Positions 12,240-25,300 of a stretch of DNA of 64,000 nucleotides are shown in pieces. Within the stretch, counting starts at the first letter, position 1. Every line of letters starts with the position of its first letter. Below the pieces are notes generated by a model. That model ran no database searches, was not told the origin of the DNA, and was given only the letters and a program-made list of their open reading frames with translations. This DNA comes from Liolophura sinensis (taxonomy: Eukaryota; Mollusca; Polyplacophora; Chitonida; Chitonidae). Location of the stretch: NCBI RefSeq assembly GCF_032854445.1, contig NC_088295.1, positions 49,091,385 to 49,155,384 on the forward strand, read 5' to 3'. Both the position numbers and the translations under genes were made by a program.

Positions 12240-12500
12240 TCGGGCTAATGTTTTGATAGCAGTCACTGAAGTTGTAATTCCAGTCACTAACGTTGTGATA
12301 GCAGACATTAACGTTGTAATTCCAGTCACTAACGTTGTGATAGCAGACATTAACGTTGTAATTCCAGCCACTAACGTTGTGATAGCAGACTTTAACGTTG
12401 TAATTCCAGTCACCAACGTTGTGATAGCAGACATGAACGTTGCAATTGAAGCCATTAATATTGTAATTCCAGTCACTAACGTTGTGAGCAGGCATTAAGG
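12240..12500. repeat. 21/42-bp alternating tandem repeat
   Basis: About six 42-bp units, each made of two related 21-mers: AACGTTGTGATAGCAGACATT followed by a 21-mer beginning AACGTTGTAATTCCAGTCAC. Because 21 is a multiple of 3 and no stops occur, both strands give long repetitive open frames (plus strand NVVIADI/NVVIPVT; minus strand up to 199 codons). There is no splice context, start region or non-repeat domain, so coding is not supported. Confidence 0.9.
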
Positions 12501-14189
12501 TCGAAATAACATCTGTTAACTTCATGACAGAAGTCATTGAACACATGAACATTGTGAAAAAAAATCTGACGCAATGACAATTTTAAAGAAATCAAATGGT
12601 GTTTTTGACTAACAATAATATTAGAATCAGATCTTGAAAGTTAACCACCAGTTCCAGCTTGTCAGTAGAGAGTTGTTAAGAAATAACGCCCTAAAAATGT
12701 GCTACCCAAGACGGATTAACGGAGAACCTAGATCCTTGTACCTGACCAGGATTACAGGGGTTCTAAAAGCTGAACAGAATCCGGGATTACAAATGGAATT
12801 ACACACCATATCTGTATGTACAGCATTATTCAGAGTGTTCATTCAAGATCACTGACCAGTGGACAGAAATAATGTGACGAAAAGACTACAAGTGGCCAAG
12901 CGAGTCCACATGAAAGGTTTCCAAGGCTTACTCTGTTCATGGTTGACGGATTCTGTTGAAGGTTAAGTCCTAGTATGCCGTTTCTGTACCCCTTCAGCAT
13001 TCGGGTCATTACACTGAAAAATCGCTATGTTATGACATGTATACCAACTAAATAAACCTCAACGCAAGCAAATCGAAAAATACAGCTTTCATGTAACTCT
13101 GTTATCGCATGTTCTTTGATGACATCACCTTGAGTGGTATCTTTCGTCTGGCAAAACTACCACTGCAAAACATACCAAAGGTAGGCGTCGAAACAGACAT
13201 TCATATACCAACCGTCAATCGAAATGGACGTTTCGGGTCAATAACCGTAATACCAATTTTCAAAACAACATTTAACACAAACCACTAAAGAACTAAGAAT
13301 GTATGTAAAGTAGACGACAAAACACAAGGAATGTTCGATGCAAATGAATTAAATCAATTTCCAAGTCGTGTACCATGCTAGTTTTATAAGCTATGAATCA
13401 ACATGTGAGTCTCAGTTGCCCTTTGAATGCATGTTTGTGTATGCGACATGGCGACCTTATTCAAAAAAGATGAATATACAATCCCTGGCCTTGGGTAATT
13501 AAATGGCATGATGAAGCAGATTTCCAGACATTCTGGACACTACATCCATATTAACTTTCAAGAGAACTGTACTCAGAACTGTACTAAATTTGCCACATAA
13601 CACACAAGATCTATGGTAAAAACTCTTGAACGCGACGTTGCGAAATTGTTCTATAGTAATTTAGCAAAGATTCAAACTTACAAAGATGACAAGAGCATAT
13701 GAAATTCCAGGACCGGAAGCATTCAATATTTTGTGCACTTAATCTGTTTAAATTATCTTACTTCTTTTGGGACGTTTTTCACCACGAAAAATAAATTGTG
13801 ATAAATATTAACGTTAAATGATGCTGGGTGGAGATGTGAATATTAGTGGAATGCTATGAGATATTTTTAATACTAAAACAAACAAGAGCTTCTGTTTAAT
13901 CTTGCATGATGGACAACACATTGATGCATAAAATGTGTCATAATGATTCGGATTGTGCACGTAACCATGACGCCCATATGCCTTACTACTGAATGATTGG
14001 AAAACTTATATTTTCTGCACATGAACATGTGTTAGTATTTATTCTATGAGGAAAATAAGTCTCGTGGAACGTAACATTGTTACAGTGAACTTGTTTCAAA
14101 ATATCAAAATGGCTGATGTGTTCTCGTTGTCATCATATACATATACACGTGATGTGTGCTGTTGGTTTCTGTAGTGTTAATAAATTTTA

Positions 14190-14190
<1 letters not shown>
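12501..14190. other. Intergenic, nothing recognised
   Basis: Low-complexity AT-rich sequence. No exon with splice-site support and no known repeat was seen. Confidence 0.4.

Positions 14191-14192
<2 letters not shown>

Positions 14193-14264
<72 letters not shown>
14193..14264. repeat. (AT)n microsatellite
   Basis: About 36 nearly perfect AT dinucleotides. The plus-strand Ile/Tyr open frame across it is an artefact. Confidence 0.97.
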
Positions 14265-14269
<5 letters not shown>

Positions 14270-17200
14270 TCGTTTAATACATTCATTGATAGGAATTGCA
14301 ATCTTGATATAAATAGGTATAAATATAACATGTATATAACATGCAAAGAATGTATTATTGTAGATATCATATCAATTGTCGTTTTTCACACAGATAAGAT
14401 TACTTTGCTTTTAAAAAATCGAGGTGCGTTGAAAAACGTGTAGTTTGTGATTAGATATAAAGTGATTAAGTGTGTATATGGTGCATTTATTTGATTTTGA
14501 ATATCCCTGTAAATTTCTGACAATAAGCACATGTACATTGACTCATAGGATGGGTATCAACATACGTGCAAGTGTTTTTATTCAACCATGTGACCGCGGG
14601 ATGACTGAGCACTGGCTACTTGTGTCACGTGACAAACCATTAACTCTTGTGGATCTTGTCCATTGGCTAGAATCTTATCAAGAGAAATCCAAACGTTTGA
14701 TTTGGGCATCATTTCTTTGCACTGACTGGTGCAAATCAAGATTATTTCATGCTGCAGAATGTAATGGTAAAGGTGATGACGTGAATTTCTGGCACATCAA
14801 AGTACCAGATATTGCTGCAGGTATATAATACTGGGCACGTCTGAGCCAGGCCCAGTGTTGCAAAAGGCGCTGATGCGAGTCTTTCAACGATAATATGATA
14901 TGAATATATGTTATTATACGTATATACATTTATTCTTATAATGGGAGTGGAGTGCATGAAGTGGGCCGACAAAACATAGCAAAGATGTTTACAGTCTCTC
15001 CAGTATATACCGGGATATGGGTTGATTTTACCCATGTATTAGACCACTGACAGCTGCCACGCCTATCGTGCAAGCGGAGAATCAAACTGGTTTTCTTGTA
15101 TTCATGTATGTTTATGTACTTTGGTATAGCCTGAATGAACATTAATAATCTTTGTCAATATACAACAAAAGACACGGAAAGCTGGCTTGTAAATGGTGGG
15201 AAAGCTACGCAGTTTATGGGACATAGTCCACAACATGCACTGTTTTTCCTGGGTTAGGGTTTGGGAGCGATTTTGTTTACATCCGCATATGTGTTGATCT
15301 TTTATATCCCGTGCATCACAAGGCCGTTTTGAAGTGTGTTTTCCACTGATTAATTGCATGATCATACATTTTGTCATTTTATGAAAAATAAAGGTTTTCT
15401 TTTCAAAATATTGTTGGCATAAAGTGAAAAATAAAGGTCTTCTTTTCAAAATATTGTTGGCATTGTCCTATATTGTAACAAACTTTTCCAAGGTATAAAA
15501 AGGCTGTTTAACATTGTATGGTTTGAATGGATCACATATATGTATAAAAGTAGTCCCCAAAGAAAACACAATAAAATAGTTTAGGTACAGAAGAGAGCTA
15601 TATAAAGTTTGGCAAGGAATGTGGAACAGCTAGGTGCCCGTCTTGGAAGTAGTCGTATAAGAGCGCTATCACGGTGGTGCAAAATGGTACTTGATACATT
15701 TTTGTTCGGTTTATTTGTTTGTTACCGGCGGTTTCGGCTTAACTTCAAACCAGTCTGGGTTTTATTACTATGTTTCATTATAACCTGATGATCCGAATGA
15801 CCCCACAGTTATGTACAGTACTATAACATATACGTACTGAAATAAATATTCCGCTAGAGACAGCTAACGTTCGGTGTATTCAGGCTGTGCGCGCTGAGGA
15901 ACAAATCGACCGATATGACTACACTCATAATCTCTATAACCTAAGAAAAGTTAAACCAGAGGTAACGGTCGTAAAATACCTACGCGACAGGTGCAAGTCT
16001 ACAGTTTTAATACAGAGTGCATGCGCTGACAACCTCAAACGCTGCATTCAATCCTTCACACTTTACACAGCTTTATTACAAAAAAAAACTTTACAAAATT
16101 ATAAGGAGATTGTCATATCTTTCGAATCCAGACACTATTGACTGTATGCTTCATGACGTATGTTATTTGAAGCATCAATCTATACCTGATTTGAAGAATG
16201 TCTAAAGTCAAATTCACAAAGATATTTAGTATTAAACTTAACACGACAATCTCTAAATATATATATATATATAAACATACTTCAACGCAAGATAGTTACT
16301 TGAAAGCAGCCCAGGACTGAATCCACCTCTCGCTGGTGAGAACAGAACAAAAGTATAGGTATTATTTTATCGAAAACGGACGAAACGGCCTCAAATTCGT
16401 ACTTGATCTGTAACTCGTCGTGGTGAAACCATGTACCAAGTTGTTATTCAATGTCATGGACAACTTCTCGGGAAAAGATGACAAAACAGAACAAAAGAGG
16501 CCACAATTTTTGTCACATATTTGCTTATCAGAACGGAACTCTAACTTGATGCCTACCAACTTTCAATTCAGACATGGGGGTAAACCAGTGTATGGTCCAC
16601 TCTGTTTCCGACAGGGTACTAATAAGGAAGCAAAAGTGACAAATTATAGGTTTAGGGGGGAAAAAAGAGTTCCAATGTTCCAAATAAGTGAAAATTACAT
16701 GAATTAGCGCTATATTTACTATCCCAATAAGTTTCTACCGCTTAAAGGAAAGCAATGCAAACGAATCTATATGCACTGAACAGGAGAGTTTCCAGTTTGA
16801 ACTCTTTTGTCATCAAAGGTAAAGGCAGTTCCACTGTGCCATGTGAACAGAGAAAAATGTTGGGCAACCTTTGTTGACATAAATTTACTGATTACCTGTC
16901 TTCACTGAATTACCTGTCTCACCTTTTCCAGAGGCACAAATGAAGTGCCTCTCAAAATACTTCTCTATCATTCCTCTACACTATATTACTTTTTATGACA
17001 CTTTTCTCAGATGCCCATATTATAGTGAGTGTGATCAAAAATAGTTGCTTAACATCTGTTATAGGTACACATGATACAGTTTGACTTTTTCTACCTTCAA
17101 AGATGAATGAGTTCGAAAACGAAACTCCCCTATTGTCGTCATCATACAATACTAAAAGTATTAGCCTATAGCCCTATAAGTGGGAAAACGATGTGGGACA

Positions 17201-18159
17201 AATTACTGACAGGCCTACCGCTGTACTGTATATGTGTGGTCTGCTGACCAGTAAGTTGAACAGATTTGCAGCCTCTGTGAGAACGAAACGAATGTGTCTA
17301 TTCCTACAGACACTGTAACTTTTGTGTGTTAAAAACATAAATGATATGTGAATGACAAGCATACATCCTATTCATTACGCCATTAGACACTAAGCGTAAA
17401 ATTTACAGTGAAACCAATAAAATATGCGATGTAATTATACAGACATACCAGATCTAGTTAGTATACTTGTGATAAATCCCAGTCTGGACTGTAAGATAAC
17501 ATAAAACACCCACCAACAACAATTAGTATTCGGGTAATCGTGTAATTCTATTCAGCAAGCCATCACTGTGCGGTCTTCGTGATCGTATTCGTATTCTATC
17601 TGTGAATACTTAATACCACGTACCTTCAAAATGCCAGGAGAAACAGGAACGCTACCTTAAATCCATTCAAAACAGTTTTTTCAAGAAAATGCAGACCTGA
17701 GTTTTAGTTTCTTTCAATTTGTATTGCACATTAAAATATAACCTGAGTCATGCTTTTATTCATAGAGTGGTGTATTCAGCATGAATTTTATTGCATCTTT
17801 TTAAATACACATGGCTTGACATGTGACATGCGTCTAATATTTTATATATTGAAGCAGAATGTCTCATTTTGTCGCAACATCACTGTATTCTCATGGACGA
17901 CTCATGGTCAGAATTATTTATTGTATATAGGCCAAGTTTCTGCATGGGCGTGCGATCACATGACTTTTGATTATGACTAATCATTTCATTCTTTCGTAAC
18001 ACCATCACATTTGTCAGCTGACAATGCCTCATAATCATAATGAATTATGGGCTTCTGCGTTGCTATGGCTACGTCAACTGCGGTTTTAAGTCAGGAGGTT
18101 TGTCAGGAACATGATATCTGTTTCTTTTCCAGCATAATATGCACTGAACCTGAATTTGT
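14265..18159. other. Intergenic region with a 43-bp duplication
   Basis: No supported gene. A 43-bp direct duplication (GAAAAATAAAGGTYTTCTTT...) starts at 15383 and 15426. A short (AT)n lies near 16256-16274. Open frames of 84-118 codons at 14472-14828, 15887-16141 and 16420-16707 have no family resemblance or splice support. Confidence 0.4.
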
Positions 18160-18300
18160 TTTATTTATTTATTTACTTATTTCATTTTTTATTTACTGTT
18201 GTTGTTTAACGCCATACAAATTAATTTTTCACTTACATGATGGCGGCCAATTATATGGTTGATGGAAAGGGGAGAGCCAGGCGCAAACCAACATCATTTG
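18160..18300 (-). repeat. SINE family I fragment, divergent
   Basis: Minus-strand copy: the plus strand shows GTTGTTTAACGCCATACAAA, then TTTTCACTTACATGATGGCGG and a pattern matching the family I body, with a T-rich (A-tail) side first. Confidence 0.6.
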
Positions 18301-20334
18301 GCAAGTTGACTTTCGCACCTGTGACGTATACATATGACGCACGCCATATTTGTTTACAGACAAGTGGTCATCAACGAACGTAAACAGCACAAACTCAACA
18401 AGATCTGTAGCTATTTATATTTATTTATTTGTATATTTATCATTCAGCACAGGCTGTGAATGCAATTTGTCAGATAAAGACGTATTAAAGCCTACTTATC
18501 ATACACATGAGATCTGGCATTCAACTCAGACACGTCAAATTTCTAGACTTGAGAAATACCGCGTCAAATACATGTCAATCTACACGAGAAGCGTTCCCAA
18601 ATATGGTAATCTGTAACGCCTCCCCTGGCTCTAGATTTGGTCTTTGCACATTGATTCACAGACTAGACTACATGAAATTGATATCAGTAAATAGCTATGT
18701 GCGGATACTGTTTCCCACTATAAGACGTGCTAGTATTACTTGATTGATGTCACCGATGACGAGAGGTGTGTCAAATTATTACCATATATGGTACGGTGTC
18801 ACTCCCATGCAACAGCATGTATTCATGATCCAGACCCCTGTAGCCAATAGGACGAGATTACTGCGATAACTTTTTATATCTTCTTTCTTTAAGTATTATT
18901 ATACTGTAGGCCATATGCCATATTTTTGGCAAGCCCTGTGCCGTCGCTTCAGTGCATATAATATAATAACCATTCATATCTTTTCAGAATGTGAGCTCGA
19001 ACACACAAAAGAGCTCTCTCTTCCTGGATCGTTTGTCACAAAGGCATTCTTTTCGGGACACCATTTTTTTAAAGGTTGTATCCATGCAAGAGTCAAGGAG
19101 CAGTAATTTAGAATACATATCTTTATGCTGTGAGATACCTGACGTGTTAAGATAAAAGTATTGTGACGTTTTTGTTTACGCCACAAGAGGAAGGAAGTAT
19201 GTCGACAACAAGCCATTGAGCTTTAGAATTCTTGTATGACTTTGCCTTTTGGAAGAGGGAAGCAGTAGGTGAGACATCTGTGAGCGAGACGTTACAGACT
19301 TGCTCACATCTCTTTCTGAACCACAAATACCAACATCACTGGCAAATGAGATAGCCAGAATTGTGTAAAAATGAGGATGCCTGTGACACATCTTCCTATG
19401 TCACGCGATAATGACAAAGCAGTTGACACACATTTCTTAAGACGTAGAGGAGTAGGCGGCAGCTAGTGTGACATATATTTGTGCTGACTTTCACAATTCC
19501 TTTCTAAGTCATTAATAAATCATGTATACACCCCCGCGTTGAAGTGAGCGTTGGGTCAATAGAACGTTTATGACGAGTATGATTGAAACTTTATAGAAAC
19601 CCTCGTATGTGGTGGAGACTAACCATGGTTTCAGCACTGTTTCCTAGCACTGGAATTCTACATGCGTTTCATTCAAATTTGTCCTTTTTAGTCGTGTTAT
19701 GAACAGAAGAGACAATATTAGACTAAATGTATACATGCATAAATACGGTATCCCACCCAGCCTACAGGTTAAAAAGGCATATCTTTAACTTTAGTGAGTT
19801 TGTATACCCGAAATATCGCACTTGAGTGAACATTTAGAAAATCAAAGAGCCGCCATGATATCAATTATAACCAGTCACTAAACCCAATCACAGTTTTTTG
19901 CATACCGAACCGACGAGTTCTTGTGCTCAATATGTCCTACCAATGCACCAAACCCATTCATATATAGTTTAACCATAGCAACTGACGGGTTCTTGCGCTC
20001 AAAAATCACATCACATGACGTCAGACCCTATCACGGCATGTACTTTCGTGATATGCCGTGATATCCCGGCCGACGAGTTCATGCGTTCAAAAGATCGTGA
20101 CGCCAAATCCAATCGTAGTTTACCCACACCGAACCCACGTGTTTCTGTGTTCAACATATGCTGAAATGACACCAAATTAATCATACTACATACATAATGA
20201 TACCTGGTTCTTCATCTTTATGCTCTTTATCTTCATTATTACATTTTGGGTGAAGTCTTTTATATGTTCGCTTTTCCCAGTTTCATTCTACTATAATTTT
20301 GAAACATTCTTGAGTACGGCGTAAAAATTTACCA
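18301..20334. other. Intergenic, nothing recognised
   Basis: No supported exon. Near 19860-20150 there are three loosely repeated phrases around GACGAGTTCTTGTGCTCAA and variants, which suggests a decayed tandem duplication of about 100 bp. Confidence 0.4.
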
Positions 20335-20770
20335 CTTCGGTGGCCTAATGGTTAGAGCGGCCGTCTCGAAGTTTTGAGAATCAAATCTGCGGTCTGGTCA
20401 TACCTAAGACTTCAAAAATGGTACTTTTTGCTGCCTCCCTTAGCGCTCAACATTGAGAGGTTAATGCAAGGAAACGGAACTGGTTGGCCCGGTGTCAGCA
20501 AAGTGTGACTGGGTGGGGCGTTATGTCTGGTGTCTTTGGCATGATACTTCAGTCGCGGCAGCACTTTGACGGCATGGACTCGCCCTGCCACAAGAAGACA
20601 CAATATATGTACACACACCTCGTCATCATATGACTGAAAAATTGTTAAGTACGACGTAAAACTGCAAACATACATACACACATACATACATACATACATA
20701 CATACATACATAAAATACATAAAATACATACATACATGAATACACACATACACACATACACGTACATACA
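20335..20770 (+). repeat. SINE family II, full length, with CATA microsatellite tail
   Basis: The tRNA-like head GGCCTAATGGTTAGAGCGGC starts the element. A central part (GACTGGGTGGGGCGTTATGT) follows, and a conserved tail TCATATGACTGAAAAATTGT then TAAGTACGACGTAAA ends near 20670. The tail runs into (CATA)n at about 20662-20770. The tail is like the V-domain type SINE tails known from bivalves. Confidence 0.8.
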
Positions 20771-22345
20771 TCCGGCGTAAAACACCAATGAGATATATAA
20801 ATAAATGTATAGGTCTATTTGTTTGATGAAGATTACTTGTTTTCCATCAAATCTTTACAATACACAAATCTATAGCTTGCCTAAGGTCTGTGATGTAACA
20901 TAGACACTCTCAATCCACATAAAACTCACCGCCATCGAAAAATTCTTAAGCATGGCGTTCAGCCCTACTGAAATAAGTAACCAAAAAGTACACATAAACC
21001 TGTCGTATCAGTGAGAAATTCCACATTCATTCACAGTATAGTTTCTTCCCATAGCATTTAGAAGTATACCGGACATACGACTTCTTCAGCTGCCCCTCAA
21101 AACTGCTTACTGAACGAAGAACTTAGTAATAAAATTATTTCGTCTTTTTGGCATGACTGTGAACGGTGTCGTACGGACACTTGACTGACTCAATAATGTA
21201 ACCAAAAAAAAAATTACGCTAAATCAAGCAGAGTCACAAAAATGCATTTATCTGGGCAAGTGAAATCGTGTCTGTGTAAGAGCCATCCACTAATACGCTG
21301 TACATATGTGGGTAATGACGTAATAAACCCGACGATCCGCTTGGAATTTATGGTACAAGTAGAAACATAACGGATTATCTCACTGTGGCGTTACCAAACG
21401 CTTCTAAAGCACATAAACACGTGACAATTACCAGAGCTTAACAGGGCTTTTAAGCTGTTACATTACCTCAAAAGTCGGTTTCAGTGTCCTATACATTTCT
21501 AGGAACTCCAAAAAAGCCATAGCTATTTAGTATACAAGTAGCTCAACATACTGCATGTAAGGTGTGGTTTAGCACTTCCAGAACTAGTACAACATGGGAA
21601 GTCGCAGCTCTTCAGTCTTTTAATAGGGTACATATAAGTGTAAGGTGTGATAGTGTTGTAACTGGGTGTAACAGTTCTTTAGTCACCACAGGTGCGTTTA
21701 ATGGGCATGTTTTGACACCACTCCCGAGAGATCATCTCCACGCATGTTAGTAAAATTTAAACTTCATCAAGTTTTTATGAAGCTATACATGTAAAAGGCG
21801 TATCAGGATAAACAAGGAACGTGTTTTCGGAACAATAAACGGACCCTGATCGAGAGACTGCGTCAACATTCTTCTACAGTACAGGGTTTTTGTGTACCAG
21901 TTCTATGTAAGTGCCCCACCAGCCCGAACTTTAATGCTAGCTCTCCACGCGTGGCTGGCTATCCAGAATAGCATTCCAACTCCACGACCCGCTGTTGTTT
22001 GGACGTCAGTGAAGGAACGTCCCACAGACATTCCTCTTGGACTGAGCTCATCCGGGAAGACTGTTTGCGTAAATGTATTTTAACAGCTGATCTATGGAGC
22101 TTCTTCATTTACTCTCGCGGAAGTGAACGGAAGCAGATTTTTTTTCCTGTGCCAAAAAAACTGAATCTTTATTTGAACGGAACCGGTGCTAACTTTGGGA
22201 AATACCGACACTGAAAATCAGCCTCATTTCAGCCATACGAACCTCAGTTTATGTGTGTGGGCCTATACTTAAGCGTTGGTAAACCACCACTACATTGAAA
22301 GTTCAATATTATTTGTGTTAAAAAGGAAGGTCAATATTCAGTAGA
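20771..22345. other. Upstream region of gene B, nothing recognised
   Basis: No exon or known repeat was supported, apart from a possible SINE I scrap near 20930-20960 (AAAATTCTTAAGCATGGCGT). Confidence 0.4.
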
Positions 22346-25300
22346 ATGAAGGGATCCATGGGTTTTTTGCTGTGCTGTGTATTAGCAGTGTGTTTACTGA
22401 CCACAACGTCTGGTATGACAACACAGCCAACAGGTAAGTCCTCATTGACTACTGAAAAACAACTGCCTCTATTTTATTTTTTCTGTTTGTAACCAATTGT
22501 TATTTCGATCTTTTTCACCACACAACATGTTAACATACAACAACATTTCTTCGATCTAGTGTGCGCCTTTCTATTCAATCTAAGTATATAATTTTGGCTT
22601 CAAAACATGCATATATTGCTGAAAGTTTTTCTATCTCTTAGCGACCATCTAGTTTATCAAGATATCAGTAATTCAAGATTAATGAAAGAGCCTGATTCAG
22701 TAATACCGCTTGGCCGCCTTATATGTCTGCCATTCCAATTTTCAAAAGGTATTTCTTACCTAATCTGTTTAATTGAGACTTCTGGACATTTAAAGATAGT
22801 TTTTACGGCCGTGTACACATCAAGGGGCGGCTCCAAATCTCCAGCATGGATTAAATTTAAATCAACCTCTGAAATATGACTTACACATTTATTCCCCAGC
22901 CGTTGAAGTTAAAACTGGGAACACTCGAAAAAGCGTTATGTAAAGAGAGCCATGTGAAACATTTGACTACTGTAATATATTGAGGTTTTAGATTTTGGCC
23001 TAAGTCAAAAATATGAATTGTGGAGTCTGTTTTGCTTAAAAAATTGTGTCTTTATTTATGTATAGATTGGTGTTTTTGGCAAAATGCAAGAATATTTCAT
23101 GTATATGGCGTCAGGTTTGTGAGAACCAAAAACCTGGCAAAGCAGGCTAACTGGCAAAACCGCTACCGTGAACATGCTACCTTGGTTAAGGGCTACGGTA
23201 GATTATCCATTATGTTACACAGTCCACATTGGCCACGTGTTGACGTCAGGTCTCCAAAAATCATGCGGTTTACATAACGATATTTATAATCTGATTTTAG
23301 ACAATTCTGCATATTACAGAGCAGCATGGTGTATACCCCTCTGTATCAAATTCTGAACTAACGTAAAAAGGATTTTGCGTAATAGAGTTCCCATCAACTA
23401 TTATAAATATTGTTTGAGTCAGAGTTGAAAAGCAACCCTTAAAAAGAAAATAGTCCAGTGGGAAAAACATGTTGATATTTCATCTTGATATAAAAAAGTG
23501 TTTCTATTTTATTACATGTTAACAGTAAAATAAAAACGTGTTTACATGAAATATGAATAGTGCGTTGGTCTATAAATATCACCGAGATACGGTCTCCAGG
23601 GTATACAGTTATAGAAAGTTATCTGTCCTTGGCAGTGGTGTGGATCTGTCCACCACACCTCAATACCCGTGAATACAATGCGGATATCTGGTGTCACTTT
23701 GACACGGCACAAACTGTGACAGTTGAGAAACGGTCAATTCAAACATGAGAACAGCTGCATTGTAACAGGGACTTATGTTTTGTCCGAAGCAAATACTCAA
23801 ACGACTGGTTAACAGAGTGAACTGTATCTATCCAGGCTTTTTATCAAAGTTATAAATCCTGACTTCTATCTAAACCCTTTCATTGTGTAGCCAGTCCTTA
23901 AGAGTTGTTTGTCAAAGTTTCCACAAGATCGCGTCCGTCCTAGAATTGTCAAGACAACGTCGGTCTGTAATTTTACTACGATTTTTCCTAGGAGTGACTT
24001 TACGATCGTCTCTGGAACAGGCCTGAGGCGATTTACAGCAACATACGTTGTTCACATAGGCCTATTTCAAAGTAATGCACTGGGAACAAATCGGCATTAT
24101 GCCCAACAACGGGGCGCGGATCTGCTGAAAACAGCAAAATATTGCTAGTTGAGCCATTATGTAGCCTGACCGAGGTGGTTAGCGTGCCAGCGCGGCGCAG
24201 TGACCTAGAAACCTCTCATTAATGCGGTCGCTGTGAGGTGAAGCCCAGCTCATGAAAGTTTTGCAGCAACCTGCGGATGGTCGTTGGTTTCCAGTTTCTT
24301 CCCACCATAATGCTGGGCGCCGTCGAATAAGTGGAATGCTGTTGTCCACGGGGTAAAAAAATCACTCAAATAAAATCAATAAATAACATTATGTAGTTTC
24401 TTTGTTTACACAAAAGCCGCATAAGTACTGGTAACAATACCACCACGCATACACGAAGTTACGCCGAACTTCATACAATCACAGAGAATACAGCCAACTT
24501 TTCACAAAAATTTCTCTCATAAATCACACCATCTTGGAAACTTATCCTTGAATTTTACGTTTTTTGTTAAAAAAATTTACGACACCTTGTGATACGGCAT
24601 GACTTCTTGTTGCTCTGGAATTGGGTGTAGATCTAAATTTATATCAGACAACAGTAGTGAAACGCTTGTAGGCCCATCCTTGCATGTATTTTTAAAAATG
24701 AACTTTAAACTTATTTTTTATCAGTGAATGGCACAGAAACGACGCCGAACGCTGAAGACGTGGCAAACACTACATCAACGGCCAAAGTTACTCCATCAAC
24801 TGCCAAAGCCACAACAACAACAACAAAAGACACAACAACAACGACGAAAGTCACGCCACCAACGGCGATGGCAGGAGCATCAAAAACAACAACCCGTGGG
24901 CCTAAGATTGGTACCGTTGTTAACGAAACACCAACGCCAGGTAATAAAATCTAGTTTGGAAATTATCACCATGAAACAAAAAAACTCACTTGAAGGGCTG
25001 CGTAACCAAGTAGTACCCTATATCTGTTCTTATGTGTGTGCACTTTCCTCTAGGTCTGAGATTACTTGTATTTGGCCATCTTGTTACGTCATTCTGTCTG
25101 GCCTGTTTCTTATAGCAAATCTAAACTAAGGCCTATCCTTTGCCCGCCAGCAGTTTCTCCAGACGAATTCTTACGCACAGAAGAAAGTGCTTTTAAACGA
25201 TGATCCTGATTGGTCATATTTAAAGAGGAGTTATTGGGTGCGCTGAAAGAACTCCAGGTGCAGGGATCACGACGCGATCTTCGAATTAAGTCCAATATTT

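Noticed and set aside
11953-12552. 199-codon minus-strand frame with NYNVNVCYHNVSD repeats
   Set aside because: It is the 21/42-bp tandem repeat with non-repeat ends that resemble no protein; the plus strand is equally open.
14472-14828. 118-codon plus-strand frame
   Set aside because: Non-repetitive but no family resemblance, no splice sites of quality and no neighbours; kept as unlabelled intergenic sequence.
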